Source: Theodoxus fluviatilis (Eukaryota; Mollusca; Gastropoda; Cycloneritida; Neritidae). Taken from it: a stretch of 32,500 bases of DNA. The DNA is taken from assembly GCA_034096865.1 (NCBI GenBank), contig JAWQFJ010001124.1:25127-57626 (forward strand), given 5' to 3'. Positions within the stretch are counted from its first letter, which is position 1. Each line of letters opens with the position of its first letter. A model generated the notes under the pieces. The model saw only the letters and a list, made by a program, of their open reading frames with translations, was not told the origin of the DNA and made no database searches. The position numbers and the translations under genes were made by a program. Shown here piece after piece: positions 1 through 8,175 of the stretch.

Positions 1-1
1 G

Positions 2-379
2 TGGGAAGACTTTCAACTCCTGGGTGAGGGTGAGCTGGTACTTTTGGATCAGAATGGAAAAGCCAAAAAAATGGATGTTGTCTGGAAGGAGATCCTCACA
101 ATGAAAACACTTTTTGGAGAAGTTAGGTTCCCTCTGCTTGGCAAAGTGCTGCCTGCTCTTCTGTGTCTGCCCCACAGCAATGCTGACAGTGAGAGAGTGT
201 TCTCAATGGTGAGAAAGATCCACACAGATGCCAGAAGCAGTCTGGCTCCTGACACCCTGGCAGCTTTCTTGCAAGTGAAGATGAACTCTGATGAGTGTTG
301 TCATGATTTCCAGGTGACTACCACAATGCACAAGAGAACAAAGGCTTGTACTGATGAGTACAACAAAGAACATCTGTGA
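2..379 (+). CDS. hAT-family transposase, C-terminal part (5' end outside window)
   Basis: The frame is open from base 2 to a TGA at 377-379, so this is the 3' part of a gene that starts upstream of the window. About 125 codons are visible. The segment LPALLCLPHSNADSERVFS followed by a basic stretch and SSLAPDTLAAFLQVKMN is the hAT C-terminal dimerisation domain, which in this family helps the transposase oligomerise and closes the RNase-H fold (family knowledge). The SERVFS codons lie at 188-205. No internal stop or frameshift is visible, so this part is intact, but the BED finger and the first two catalytic acids lie outside the window and cannot be judged. The reading frame continues upstream of its first Met, so no start is called. 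A domesticated hAT gene is an alternative. Confidence 0.85.
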   Translation, partial: WEDFQLLGEGELVLLDQNGKAKKMDVVWKEILTMKTLFGEVRFPLLGKVLPALLCLPHSNADSERVFSMVRKIHTDARSSLAPDTLAAFLQVKMNSDECCHDFQVTTTMHKRTKACTDEYNKEHL

Positions 380-390
380 CTGTGAGGTAC

Positions 391-700
391 TGTAGCAGGA
401 TGTAAATAGAGAACTGAACATGTGAGTGAGGGGGAGCAGTGAATGTAAATAGAGAACTGTCAGAACTGAACATGTGAGTGAGAAGGATCAGTGGATGTAA
501 ATAGAGAACTGTCAGAACTGAACTTGTGAGTGAGGGGGAGCAGTGGATGTAAATAAAGAACTGTCAGAACTGAACTTGTGAGTGAGGGGGAGCAGTGCTG
601 TGGATGTAAATAGAGAACTGAATATGTGAGTGAAAAGAAGCAGTGGATGTAAATATAGAACTGAACACACAACTAATGAGTAAGCCTAATGTGGAGCAGT
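391..700 (+). repeat. 52-bp minisatellite after the hAT stop codon
   Basis: The motif GAACTGAAC(A/T)TGTGAGTGAG recurs at 411, 463, 515 and 567, an exact 52-bp step, then at 615 and 658 in shortened, diverged copies. Each unit also carries GTGGATGTAAATAGAGAACTG. It lies between the hAT stop and its likely poly(A) signal, so it would sit in the 3' UTR of that transcript. Confidence 0.9.
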
Positions 701-764
701 GGATGTAAACCAAATGAGTGATGTACAGTACTATTTGATATTAGCAGTATACATGTGCTTGTGT

Positions 765-770
765 AATAAA
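765..770 (+). terminator. Candidate poly(A) signal for the hAT gene
   Basis: AATAAA lies about 385 bases after the hAT stop codon and is followed by GAAAAAACAAC. Position and strand suit 3'-end formation of the upstream transposase transcript. The hexamer alone is weak evidence. Confidence 0.4.
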
Positions 771-821
771 GAAAAAACAACATATTTGCCGTTTTCACGG
801 GTTTTGTTTCATTGCCGCGCG

Positions 822-877
822 AATCTCATGACAAAGTGAGCAATCTCATGACAAATCATGCAAAATCTCATGACAAA
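822..877 (+). repeat. Triplicated AATCTCATGACAAA motif
   Basis: The 14-mer occurs at 822, 842 and 864, about 20 bases apart. The rest of 776-1074 holds no recognisable gene. It could be subterminal sequence of the hAT element, but no terminal inverted repeat is visible. Confidence 0.6.
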
Positions 878-1074
878 ACACTAAAAGTACTTGACACCTA
901 TGTGGCCGGCGGTCAGTCTATGTCTCATCTCAAAGACTCCTCACAATCACTCATCTCGTAAGCTTAAAGCACTCTTAAACTTGAACCGAGGAGGATGATC
1001 GGGAGCGGGAATTCCCGTACAACTGCAGTGGTGTGTGAAGCAAGGGGTAAGTGACCTACATTACTCAAGGAGAC

Positions 1075-1108
1075 CAAAGACCATACATTCCTAAGACCGC
1101 GCACTCGG
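1075..1108 (+). repeat. Left terminal inverted repeat of the P-like element
   Basis: This 34-bp end matches the reverse complement of 5576-5609 with one C/A difference. It is immediately preceded by AGGAGAC, which recurs just outside the right end. Confidence 0.85.
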
Positions 1109-1708
1109 CTGATTTTAGCGAGATTTCCGACAGAGTGATCTCCCCCTTTTCGCGTGTCTCCACTGGAGCGCTTGTGCGAGTGTTGTAATTATGCCACGTG
1201 CGTGAGGAATAAAGTTTAGTGTATGAATAGCAGAATGCAAGTGCGTGCAAGGGTTTTTATAGTATTTCTTGAAAGCGATATGTATGTTAAAAACCGTTTG
1301 TTCCGTAGTTTGTAAACATGAACACTAATTAGCCGAGTGCGTGGAGAAGCGAGTGTAAACACTAAAATGAAAATTCCCACACTAAAGCTGGGAAAAGGGT
1401 CAAGGGGTCAGTAAACTATATCTCTTCTAAAAGATCTAAACACAATTTTCTCCATGGAAAAGCACGTCCCTAACCAGCTGGTCTTAATAAAGAAATAAAC
1501 ACCGGACGCATAATAAATTATTATGATCTGCGCGCTGAGCAGCAGACGATCGAGCAGCATACAGGCCTATATTGCTGCGATGGCATTTTGCCATTAGAAA
1601 AAGCGACTGGCGTCAATAGGTTAGAAAGCTTTTCCTCGCATAACTCTGAACACTGTGGTGTTTCTAGCTATAATTAGAATCGACGCTTTCATTCTCTCAT
1701 AGCTGAAA

Positions 1709-1820
1709 ATGAAGCGACGAAGGCACGGAGGAGAAAACTGCGCTGCAATATCGTGTTCAAATGAAAGATACGGCTGTCGTGGACAATCTTTTTTTCCGCT
1801 TCCCCCGAGACGAGACAAGA
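1709..1820 (+). pseudogene. THAP domain, N-terminal half, of the P-like transposase
   Basis: From the ATG at 1709 the frame reads a basic start and then CAAISCSN, the CxxxC-type start of a THAP zinc finger, followed by SFFPLPPRRDK, where THAP domains carry a similar Phe/Pro segment. THAP domains bind the transposon ends in P transposases (family knowledge). The domain is cut at 1820, where the fold-back element begins, and resumes after 2715. The reading frames on the two sides do not match when the insertion is removed, so a small indel is also present. The reading frame that runs on to 1951 past the insertion point is fold-back sequence, not protein of this family. Confidence 0.7.
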
Positions 1821-2710
1821 TCAAAGATTATAGGTTACACAAAGATAGCTCATGCCGAGCTTTGCTATATAGAGTTACAAGACGCTCGGAACGCAGCGCC
1901 CCAAGCGGCCAGGACTATGGGGAAGTAATCACACTGCGTAGATACATGTAAAAAGTGCTTGTTTGTCGACGCGTTTCTGATGCATTCCGATCATGTTTGT
2001 GAATACATTTACGGTGTAATGTGTAATAAAATGATTTGCTGCAATAATGGGGGTGTTTTGGCTTTGTTTTTTTGTAGCAGGCGTTGTGAAATCGAAATAT
2101 TTGGTTCATCGAAATGTGAGCCTATAGTCCGTTTCAACATTGCTCTGTCAGTGGAGACAAAGATTATTCGTCTGCTAGCCATCTAGGTACATACGACCGG
2201 TGAGGTTTGTTTACTTATCTTCTGTGGGTTTTGTGCAGAAAGTATACGTTAAAACAGTCTAATATGACTATTTTCGATTAGTTTTTAATCTAATTAATAT
2301 TTTTGCATGCTTTAACGCGGCCGGATCTTTGGCATAACTCCCCGGGCGTGCGAAGTCAGTAGCGTCCACTGACAGAGCAATGTTTAAACGGACTATAGGC
2401 TCACGCGCATGCGCAGAAGCATCCATTTAGATGAACCAAATATTTCGATTTCACAACGCCTGCTACAAAAAAACAAAGCCAAAACACCCCCATTATTGCA
2501 GCAAATCATTTTATTACACATTACACCGTAAATGTATTCACAAACATGATCGGAATGCATCAGAAACGCGTCGACAAACAAGCACTTTTTACATGTATCT
2601 AAGCAGTGTGATTACTTCCCCATAGTCCTCTGGCCGCTTGGGGCGCAACGTGTCTCGATCCTCATAACAATTAGCTAATGAACTATCTTTGTGTAACCTA
2701 TAATCTTTGA
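1821..2710. mobile_element. 890-bp fold-back / MITE-like element inserted in the THAP coding region
   Basis: The arms 1821-2155 and 2365-2710 are inverted copies around a loop of about 209 bp. The outer 28 bases are a perfect inverted match, TCAAAGATTATAGG... against ...CCTATAATCTTTGA. CAAGA flanks both sides (1816-1820 and 2711-2715), a plausible 5-bp target duplication. Both arms carry the same 64-codon open frame with one residue different in the part compared, which shows the arms are nearly identical there. They differ around 1849-1885, and by about 20 bp (GATGCTTCTGCGCATGCGCG) present only in the right arm. No transposase is seen, so it is non-autonomous. Confidence 0.8.
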
Positions 2711-2715
2711 CAAGA

Positions 2716-3051
2716 TGTAGCAAATGGTAGCAAAATTCAAGACGTCAAGATTTGGTGGGGGAAAGTGCTGCTCATCACTTTGAACCAAATCAATTCATCC
2801 GTCCAGCTGAAAAAGATAGACTGGTCTGGAATGCTATTCCAACTATTTTTTATGTGCCTAACCCGCCGCCCAAAGTTACAAATAAAAGACCATACCCTCG
2901 GGAAAGATCTTCCCTTCCTGACACAGGCTCTGGCTCCAAAACAAAAGAAGAAAATGCTGGCGAGTTGAACCTACCCTGCGCGATGCCCTTCCGTGCAGTC
3001 TGCCTTCCACCAGTTCATCGGGAAAGGAAAAAGATCTCGAAAAGATGGTGA
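2716..3051 (+). pseudogene. THAP domain, C-terminal half, and linker of the P-like transposase
   Basis: In the frame of 2716 the sequence reads KW, a stop codon at 2728-2730, then QNSRRQ, AAHHFEPNQFI and NAIPTIF. This matches the second half of THAP domains: a Trp-containing helix, a C-x-x-H-F zinc-ligand segment and the AVPTIF-like end. The Cys of that ligand pair appears as Ala, so zinc binding would be lost. A hydrophilic Pro/Lys-rich linker follows to a stop at 3049-3051. The in-frame stop, the lost ligand and the frame mismatch with 1709-1820 mark it as a pseudogene. A longer open frame from 2765 in another phase is a shadow. Confidence 0.7.
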
Positions 3052-3139
3052 GAGCTGTGAGAAACAAACTGTATCGCAGCAAGCAAAAAGTCATGTATGG
3101 TCTTTGGCGATAGTCTGTAGCTTAATTTGGTGTCAGCGC

Positions 3140-3520
3140 ATGCGCACGCGCGTGTGCATGTGTGTGTATAATTCCTTTCATCTGGAATGCGCGTGTGCAT
3201 GTGTGTGTATAATTCCTTTCATCTGGAATGCGCGTGTGCATGTGAGTGTATAATTCCTTTGAACTTGAATGCGCGTGTTCATGTGTGTGTATAATTCTTT
3301 TCATCTGGAATGCGCGTGTGCATGTGAGTGTATACTTCCTTTTAACTTGAATGCGCGTGTGCATATGTGTGTATAATTCCTTTCAGCGTGAATGCTTGTG
3401 TGCATGTGTGCGTATTATTCCTTTCAACCTGAATGCACGTGTGCATATGTATGTGTAATTCCTTTCAGCTTGAATGCGCATGTTCTTGTGTGAGTATAAT
3501 TCCTTTCAATTTGAATAGCG
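3140..3520 (+). repeat. 41-bp minisatellite inside the P-like element
   Basis: The motif TATAATTCCTTTCA(T/A)CTGGAATGCGCGTGTGCATGTG steps by 41 bases (AATTCC at 3170, 3211, 3252; AATTC at 3293, and so on), about nine copies growing more diverged to the right. It lies where the coiled-coil and first RNase-H segment of the transposase should be. Confidence 0.9.
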
Positions 3521-3598
3521 TGGCTTTTTAGCAATGTTTGACAAACTTTCATGATGTCATCTTGCTTCCCTTGGCCCGGCTTGCCCCAGTAAGCTGCC

Positions 3599-3600
<2 letters not shown>

Positions 3601-3645
<45 letters not shown>

Positions 3646-3706
3646 CATGCGGACACACGCACACACATACACAACCATACACACACAGACACACACAGAC
3701 ACACAT

Positions 3707-3756
<50 letters not shown>
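3601..3756 (+). repeat. (CA)n microsatellite
   Basis: An almost uninterrupted CA dinucleotide tract with a middle section of interruptions (ATGCATGCGG, ACAACCATAC). Open frames of Thr-His or Val-Cys repeats across it are by-products of the dinucleotide. Confidence 0.97.
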
Positions 3757-3757
<1 letters not shown>

Positions 3758-5162
3758 TGACAGAGCACATCCCTACTTTCAGCACAAGGAAAAGAAGCGG
3801 CATGTCATCTATGATCCTCCTCATCTCCTGAAAAACATCAGAAACAACCTCAAGAACAAAGGTTTTGTCCTCAATGGCGTCACAATTTCATAGTGTTCGT
3901 TTGGCACCGAAACTTACCGAAAAACACGTTCATCTTCCCCCATTTTCGGCTTTGCGAGTCAGGTACGCCGCCCAAGTGCTGTCCCACTCTGTTGCAGCTG
4001 CCATGTCCGTACTTGTGCAGCTGCACGTGCGGCCAGACGACGCCAGACAAACGGCCTACTTCATGGAACAGTTTGACAAACTTTTCAATGTTTTCAACAG
4101 CGGAAACATCAAGTCCAAGCAACCAATGGGCCATGCAATTTCAGAGAAGTCAGGGCACCATGCTTTTCTTCGCGAGACCCTGAACTGGCTTGAAGCGGTG
4201 GAGTCCAACTCACCTCGCTCCTTGCCTTGTCTGACCGGGTGGAAGATGGCCGTCCGCGCTCTGCTCTCCCTCTGGGAAGACATTCATGAACACCATGCGT
4301 TCAAGTTTCTCTTGACAGATAGACTAATCTCCTGCGCCTTGAGCATGCTGCCAGCATGGATATGTGCGCCATACAAGTGGACATCATCATCATCATCACT
4401 AAACCAGGACTGCCTTGAGAACCTCTTCTCCAGAATCAGAGAAAATCTAGGACGTGTGGACAACCCCTGTGCAGGCCAGCTGAGAAAGATCTTGCGCCAG
4501 GTCATGGTGGATCAAATATTCACTCACAGTGACGGGAGCAACTGTGCTGAGGACTCGGCGAAATTCTTGATCAACCTGAAAACTTTGATGACAACTGAAA
4601 ACTACGTCACTCCAAATGAATTCTTCAGGAGACAATGCAGCTCGAACAAGACCACAAGGATGGCACTGACCATCAAAATGACATCACAACCCTGGTATCT
4701 GCAAATCAAATTGCAAAAAATTGTGCCTTGACGTACATATCAGGGTACATCGCGAAGAAGATCACGCCAAGTCTGTGTGCATCATGCCAACAGTCGTTGT
4801 CAGGGTTTTCGACGGGCACCAACAACGAGCTCCTTCTTCTATTCAAGGAATACAATCACGCTGCAGGAAAAGGTCTCACAGTACCAAGTGATGATCTGTC
4901 ACGCGCAGTGGAGATGATGGAAGAGGTGTACAGCAAAAACGTTGAGAGTGTACTTCACTCGGACAAAGTGAAATATCGGCTTGTTTCTCTCCTCGGAAAT
5001 AAACTCACTCTTGAATGCCCAGGAGGAACTTGCAAGCTGAGGCCTTGCATCGTGAGCACATTCATCCATGTACGCCTGAAGTCAACTCTCAAGGACTGCA
5101 CTGCCTCTTTCGCGCATAAACGCGAGAAGAACAGAAAAATCATCAAACTTCGTAATTTGTGA
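3757..5162 (+). pseudogene. P-element-type transposase, RNase-H-like and C-terminal part
   Basis: This holds the catalytic half of a P-type transposase, in three frames. First, 3757-3893 encodes [19 protein letters not shown], the P-type DxPHLxK motif whose Asp (3813-3815) is expected to be catalytic, then stops. Second, from about 3895 in the next frame come SVRLAPKLTEKHV and AAQVLSHSVAAAM, then NQDCLENLFSRIREN with the expected catalytic Glu at 4417-4419, continuing to 4731. Third, near 4635 a further frameshift leads to YISGYIAKKI and a Cys-containing C-terminus ending at the TGA at 5160-5162. The join at about 3890 lacks roughly a dozen or more residues found in relatives, including a Trp-His segment. 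The first catalytic Asp is not visible. The family cuts and pastes DNA using GTP as cofactor (family knowledge). Confidence 0.85.
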
Positions 5163-5575
5163 CGCACAAGATTCCTTTCACTGTTGTACCTCAGGAGAAA
5201 ATACTGTTGTTAAAATGCTGAATTTGTTAAAAACTGTGATGACGAAGACAATGCAACGTGTGGAAAGACATTGGTATTCACTTTTCCTTACCCTGCCCTT
5301 CAGTACCGCGAGTACAGCCGATCGAGTGCATTCTGGATTCGTCTGCATCCCTAGTTTCGGAAACCTACCCTCTTCCATACGTTGAGGTAAGTGAATTCTT
5401 TGCAATTATCCTCTGCTGCATGCTTTATGTATCATGTAGTTTGCAGAATGAGGAAATGCAAGCCGCCGAAGGTTGCAGACTCCTACTCGTTGCTATTCTC
5501 GCTAGCGTCGAAAGACACGCGAAAACGGGGACGTAACTCTAAATCCGTACCTCGCTCCGCGTAGTGCAAAAATAC
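5163..5575 (+). other. 3' non-coding part of the P-like element
   Basis: No family-level coding signal is visible between the transposase stop and the right TIR. A good splice-donor-like GAG/GTAAGT occurs at about 5385-5393, but no partner exon could be assigned. Confidence 0.5.
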
Positions 5576-5609
5576 CCGAGTGCGCGGTCTTAGTAATGTA
5601 TGGTCTTTG
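5576..5609 (-). repeat. Right terminal inverted repeat of the P-like element
   Basis: Read on the minus strand it starts CAAAGACCATACATT and continues through AAGACCGCGCACTCGG, as the left end does. AGGAGACC follows it at 5610-5617. Confidence 0.85.
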
Positions 5610-5961
5610 AGGAGACCTATTGTGTCCCCGTACTTGCTATTTTTAGCACTCTGCCGAACTCGAAAACACGGATAGCACACAATAGAAAGGTTGTCCCTTC
5701 AATTTCATCTTATCCGTCTTTGCCTGTAGTTGTATACGGGTAGAAAGTGCGTATGTGTGGCCGACAACCCCGACTCTCCGTAAATGAAAGGGAAGAGGGT
5801 TTGGCACACACAATACATTTCCGGGTAATGTTCACCATTATCCCACTTCTGACCAAAACCGATAGTAAAATTTGACTCCGTAAAATAAAAACAAACAGAA
5901 GGAAAAACCCAGTGAATTTCTCTTTGTTTCTGGTGATAACTTGAGATAGGGGTGGTGGTGG

Positions 5962-6006
<45 letters not shown>

Positions 6007-6032
6007 TGTGCATGTGTGTATGTGTGTGTGTA

Positions 6033-6102
<70 letters not shown>

Positions 6103-6124
6103 TGTGCATGTGTGTATGTGTGCG

Positions 6125-6176
<52 letters not shown>

Positions 6177-6190
6177 TGTGTGTGTGTGTG
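5962..6190 (+). repeat. (TG)n microsatellite
   Basis: A TG dinucleotide tract of about 230 bp with interruptions such as TTTGTGTGCATGTGTGTATG that themselves recur, so the tract has expanded partly by segmental duplication. The stretch 5618-5961 before it holds nothing I recognise. Confidence 0.97.
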
Positions 6191-6267
6191 CGAGCGTTGG
6201 ATTGGATGACAATCATACTTCGCTCAGAGACAGAAATTTCAAAACTTTAAAAATCTACATTTACATA

Positions 6268-6446
6268 AATCCAACACCAAGCCCACCTAAACCAAAAAGC
6301 CATAGGAATCCAACACTAAGTGACTAGCCCACAGGAACCCAACACTAAGTGACTAGCACACAGGAATCCAACACTAAGTGACTAACCCACAGGAATCCAA
6401 CACTAAGTGACTAACCCACAGGAATCCAACACTAAGTGACTAACCC
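6268..6446 (+). repeat. 28-bp satellite, left block
   Basis: Units of the form CACAGGAATCCAACACTAAGTGACTAACC repeat about six times, diverged at the left edge. The same satellite resumes at 8176, so this is the left part of one array split by the insertion 6447-8175. Confidence 0.9.
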
Positions 6447-7477
6447 TGTCGCGAGCAGATTGCGGGTTTTGGGGGCTTAATTTTCGTGGTCGTTAACTTG
6501 TGTGTGCATGCTGGGCGTGTAGGGTGTTTGTAGTGCGTTAGCGCGCTCCTCGTCCGTGCTCTTCACTGTTTTCACGTGGGGATGGGCGTGATGAGTGAAC
6601 TCTGTGCACCCTCGCACGGGAATTGCGAGGCCGGAAGGGGTGGACGCGCTGCTCGTTGGGTTTTGGAATGGCAGACGCTAACTTGTGAGCGTATAGGCAA
6701 CATCGCTGTTGTGGTGTCTGCTGGATTGTGGCGCGACCGCTGTCGGCCCAGTGCGTGGCGTGGCTTCTGCCAGCCCGGAATAGTCTAGCGACTTTATTGT
6801 CGTTGTCGGCGTAGGCCGAACAGAATCATCACCAGGGGAAGGGCCGAGTTTCTTCCATGTGAGTATTTGTTTGTGTGTAATTGTCTTTGTGAAAGTTTTC
6901 ACTAGGTTGTTAGTTTGTTGTTCTAGGGGTGGGTGGGAAGTTGAAATAGGCAGTGGGATTTTAGAACGGGGTTTTTCGTTCATTCATTTGCCGTGTTTCC
7001 ATTCTCGCCTCATTTGCATCATGTCATGGTTCGTGGTAGGTTTGCTGTTGTTTTGATTTGATTGATTTTTGAGTAAGAGTTAAATGCTCGAAATGGCCCT
7101 AGTTTAAGGCTAAGACTGTGTTTTAAATGAGTGCCGTCATATTTAGTTACGGTGGAATGACTATTTCCAGTTTTGTGGGGGGTAACGGTTTTGAGTTGGG
7201 AATTGTGTGTCATGCGTTATGCCATGTATGCTAATTCTGGCCGTTTAGGCCTGTGCGTGTGTGTGTGAATCGTAGGTGTCACGACCGTCATCGGCCAAGG
7301 TCCTCGTGGCTCCTCATCGCTGTCGTTGCTGTCATCACCCGGCGCTCATCATCCGCGCATCCCTGACGGTGTTTGATGCCATCACCTTGAGCTCACCTGG
7401 TCCAGGGGAAGGTCGATGTTCAGCGTCCCCTGGGTTCTCCATCGTCGTGCTGCGGCCTTTCGCAGAAGGCCGCCATG

Positions 7478-7795
7478 TGACAGTGGTGGACAGTTGTAGT
7501 CGAGCTGACGTGAAAGTGACAGTTGTGGACGAGCGTAGCTGTCGTGATTGGTTGTTTTGACAATTGTGGACAATCGTAGCTGTTGGGATTGCGTGTGTTG
7601 ACAATTGTGGACAATCAGCAGTTGTGTTTGCGTGTTTTTGACAGTTGTGGCCAACCATAGTTTGTTGTGTTTGCGTTTTTGACAATTGTGGACAATTGTA
7701 GCTGTTATGCTTGCGTGTTGAGACAGTTGTGGACAACCATAGTTTGTTGTGTTTGCGTTTTTGACGGTTGTGGACAACCGGGTTTTTTTGTACTT
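7478..7795 (+). repeat. 41-bp minisatellite inside the LTR-like insertion
   Basis: The motif GACA(A/G)TTGTGGACAA(T/C)C plus a GTTGTGTTTGCG(T/TG)TTTT tail recurs about every 41 bases (for example 7558, 7599, 7639, 7680, 7722, 7763), around seven to eight diverged copies. Confidence 0.8.
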
Positions 7796-7964
7796 GCGTG
7801 GGTAGTGTGGTGTTGTGGCTGAGGCTACACCGTGAGAGCCACGGGCAACTGTTAAGGTTTTGTTGAGTTGGGAGGGGAATGCAGTTTTACCCGTGTGTTT
7901 GGGTTTGAGGTGTGTGTTGTAGATTTGTTTCATTTCTCATCGCTTGTGCGCATAGATTGTAGGT

Positions 7965-8040
7965 CATCAATCATCTATCATCATTACCATCATTTACTTT
8001 AGCATCAATCATCTATCGTCATTACCATCATTCACATCCG
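7965..8040 (+). repeat. 38-bp tandem duplication
   Basis: CATCAATCATCTATC(A/G)TC followed by ATTACCATCATT occurs at 7965 and again at 8003, two near-identical copies inside the LTR-like insertion. Confidence 0.85.
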
Positions 8041-8175
8041 CCTCCATCTATTTCATTCTTCGGGGGGGTCTGAAGAGTGACTAAATCTTTGTTTATCCAA
8101 CGGTAGGTTCTTGTGAGTTCCTGACTCCCTCTGCATGAGAGGTTAAGGTCCCACCTCGCAGGTGTTGGCGCGACA

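Larger units (their letters stand above)
1075..5609 (+). mobile_element. P-superfamily DNA transposon, decayed, with TIRs and target duplication
   Basis: The ends 1075-1108 and 5576-5609 are inverted copies matching at 33 of 34 positions; the outer end reads CAAAGACCATACATT. They are flanked by the direct repeat AGGAGAC(C) at 1068-1074/5 and 5610-5616/7. P elements have TIRs of about 31 bp and make 8-bp duplications (family knowledge), which fits. Between the ends lie, in order, a THAP zinc-finger half, a fold-back insertion, the other THAP half, tandem repeats, and P-type RNase-H-like and C-terminal transposase sequence, all in the plus orientation. The transposase has frameshifts, stops and a missing middle, so the copy cannot be autonomous. 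Whether the duplication is 7 or 8 bp depends on where one C is assigned. Confidence 0.85.
6447..8175. mobile_element. 1729-bp TG...CA insertion inside the satellite, candidate solo LTR
   Basis: The segment starts TGTCGCG and ends CGCGACA, a perfect 7-bp inverted terminus with the TG...CA ends typical of LTRs. The satellite phase continues across it. ACCC before the insert (6443-6446) matches ACTC after it (8176-8179) with one transition, a likely 4-bp target duplication. No protein of a retrotransposon is seen inside, so a solo LTR is the simplest reading. A non-autonomous DNA element is the alternative. Inside it lie a 41-bp minisatellite and a 38-bp duplication, listed separately. Orientation is not determined. 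Confidence 0.55.

Noticed and set aside
3424..3831. Cys/Val or Thr/His repeat proteins over the CA tract (and again over 5705-6327)
   Set aside because: They are direct translations of dinucleotide repeats on either strand.
3865..4731. A separate gene starting at the first Met of the 288-codon frame
   Set aside because: The frame is the middle of the P-type transposase. Catalytic sequence precedes it in another phase and the C-terminus follows in a third, so it is a fragment rather than an independent gene.
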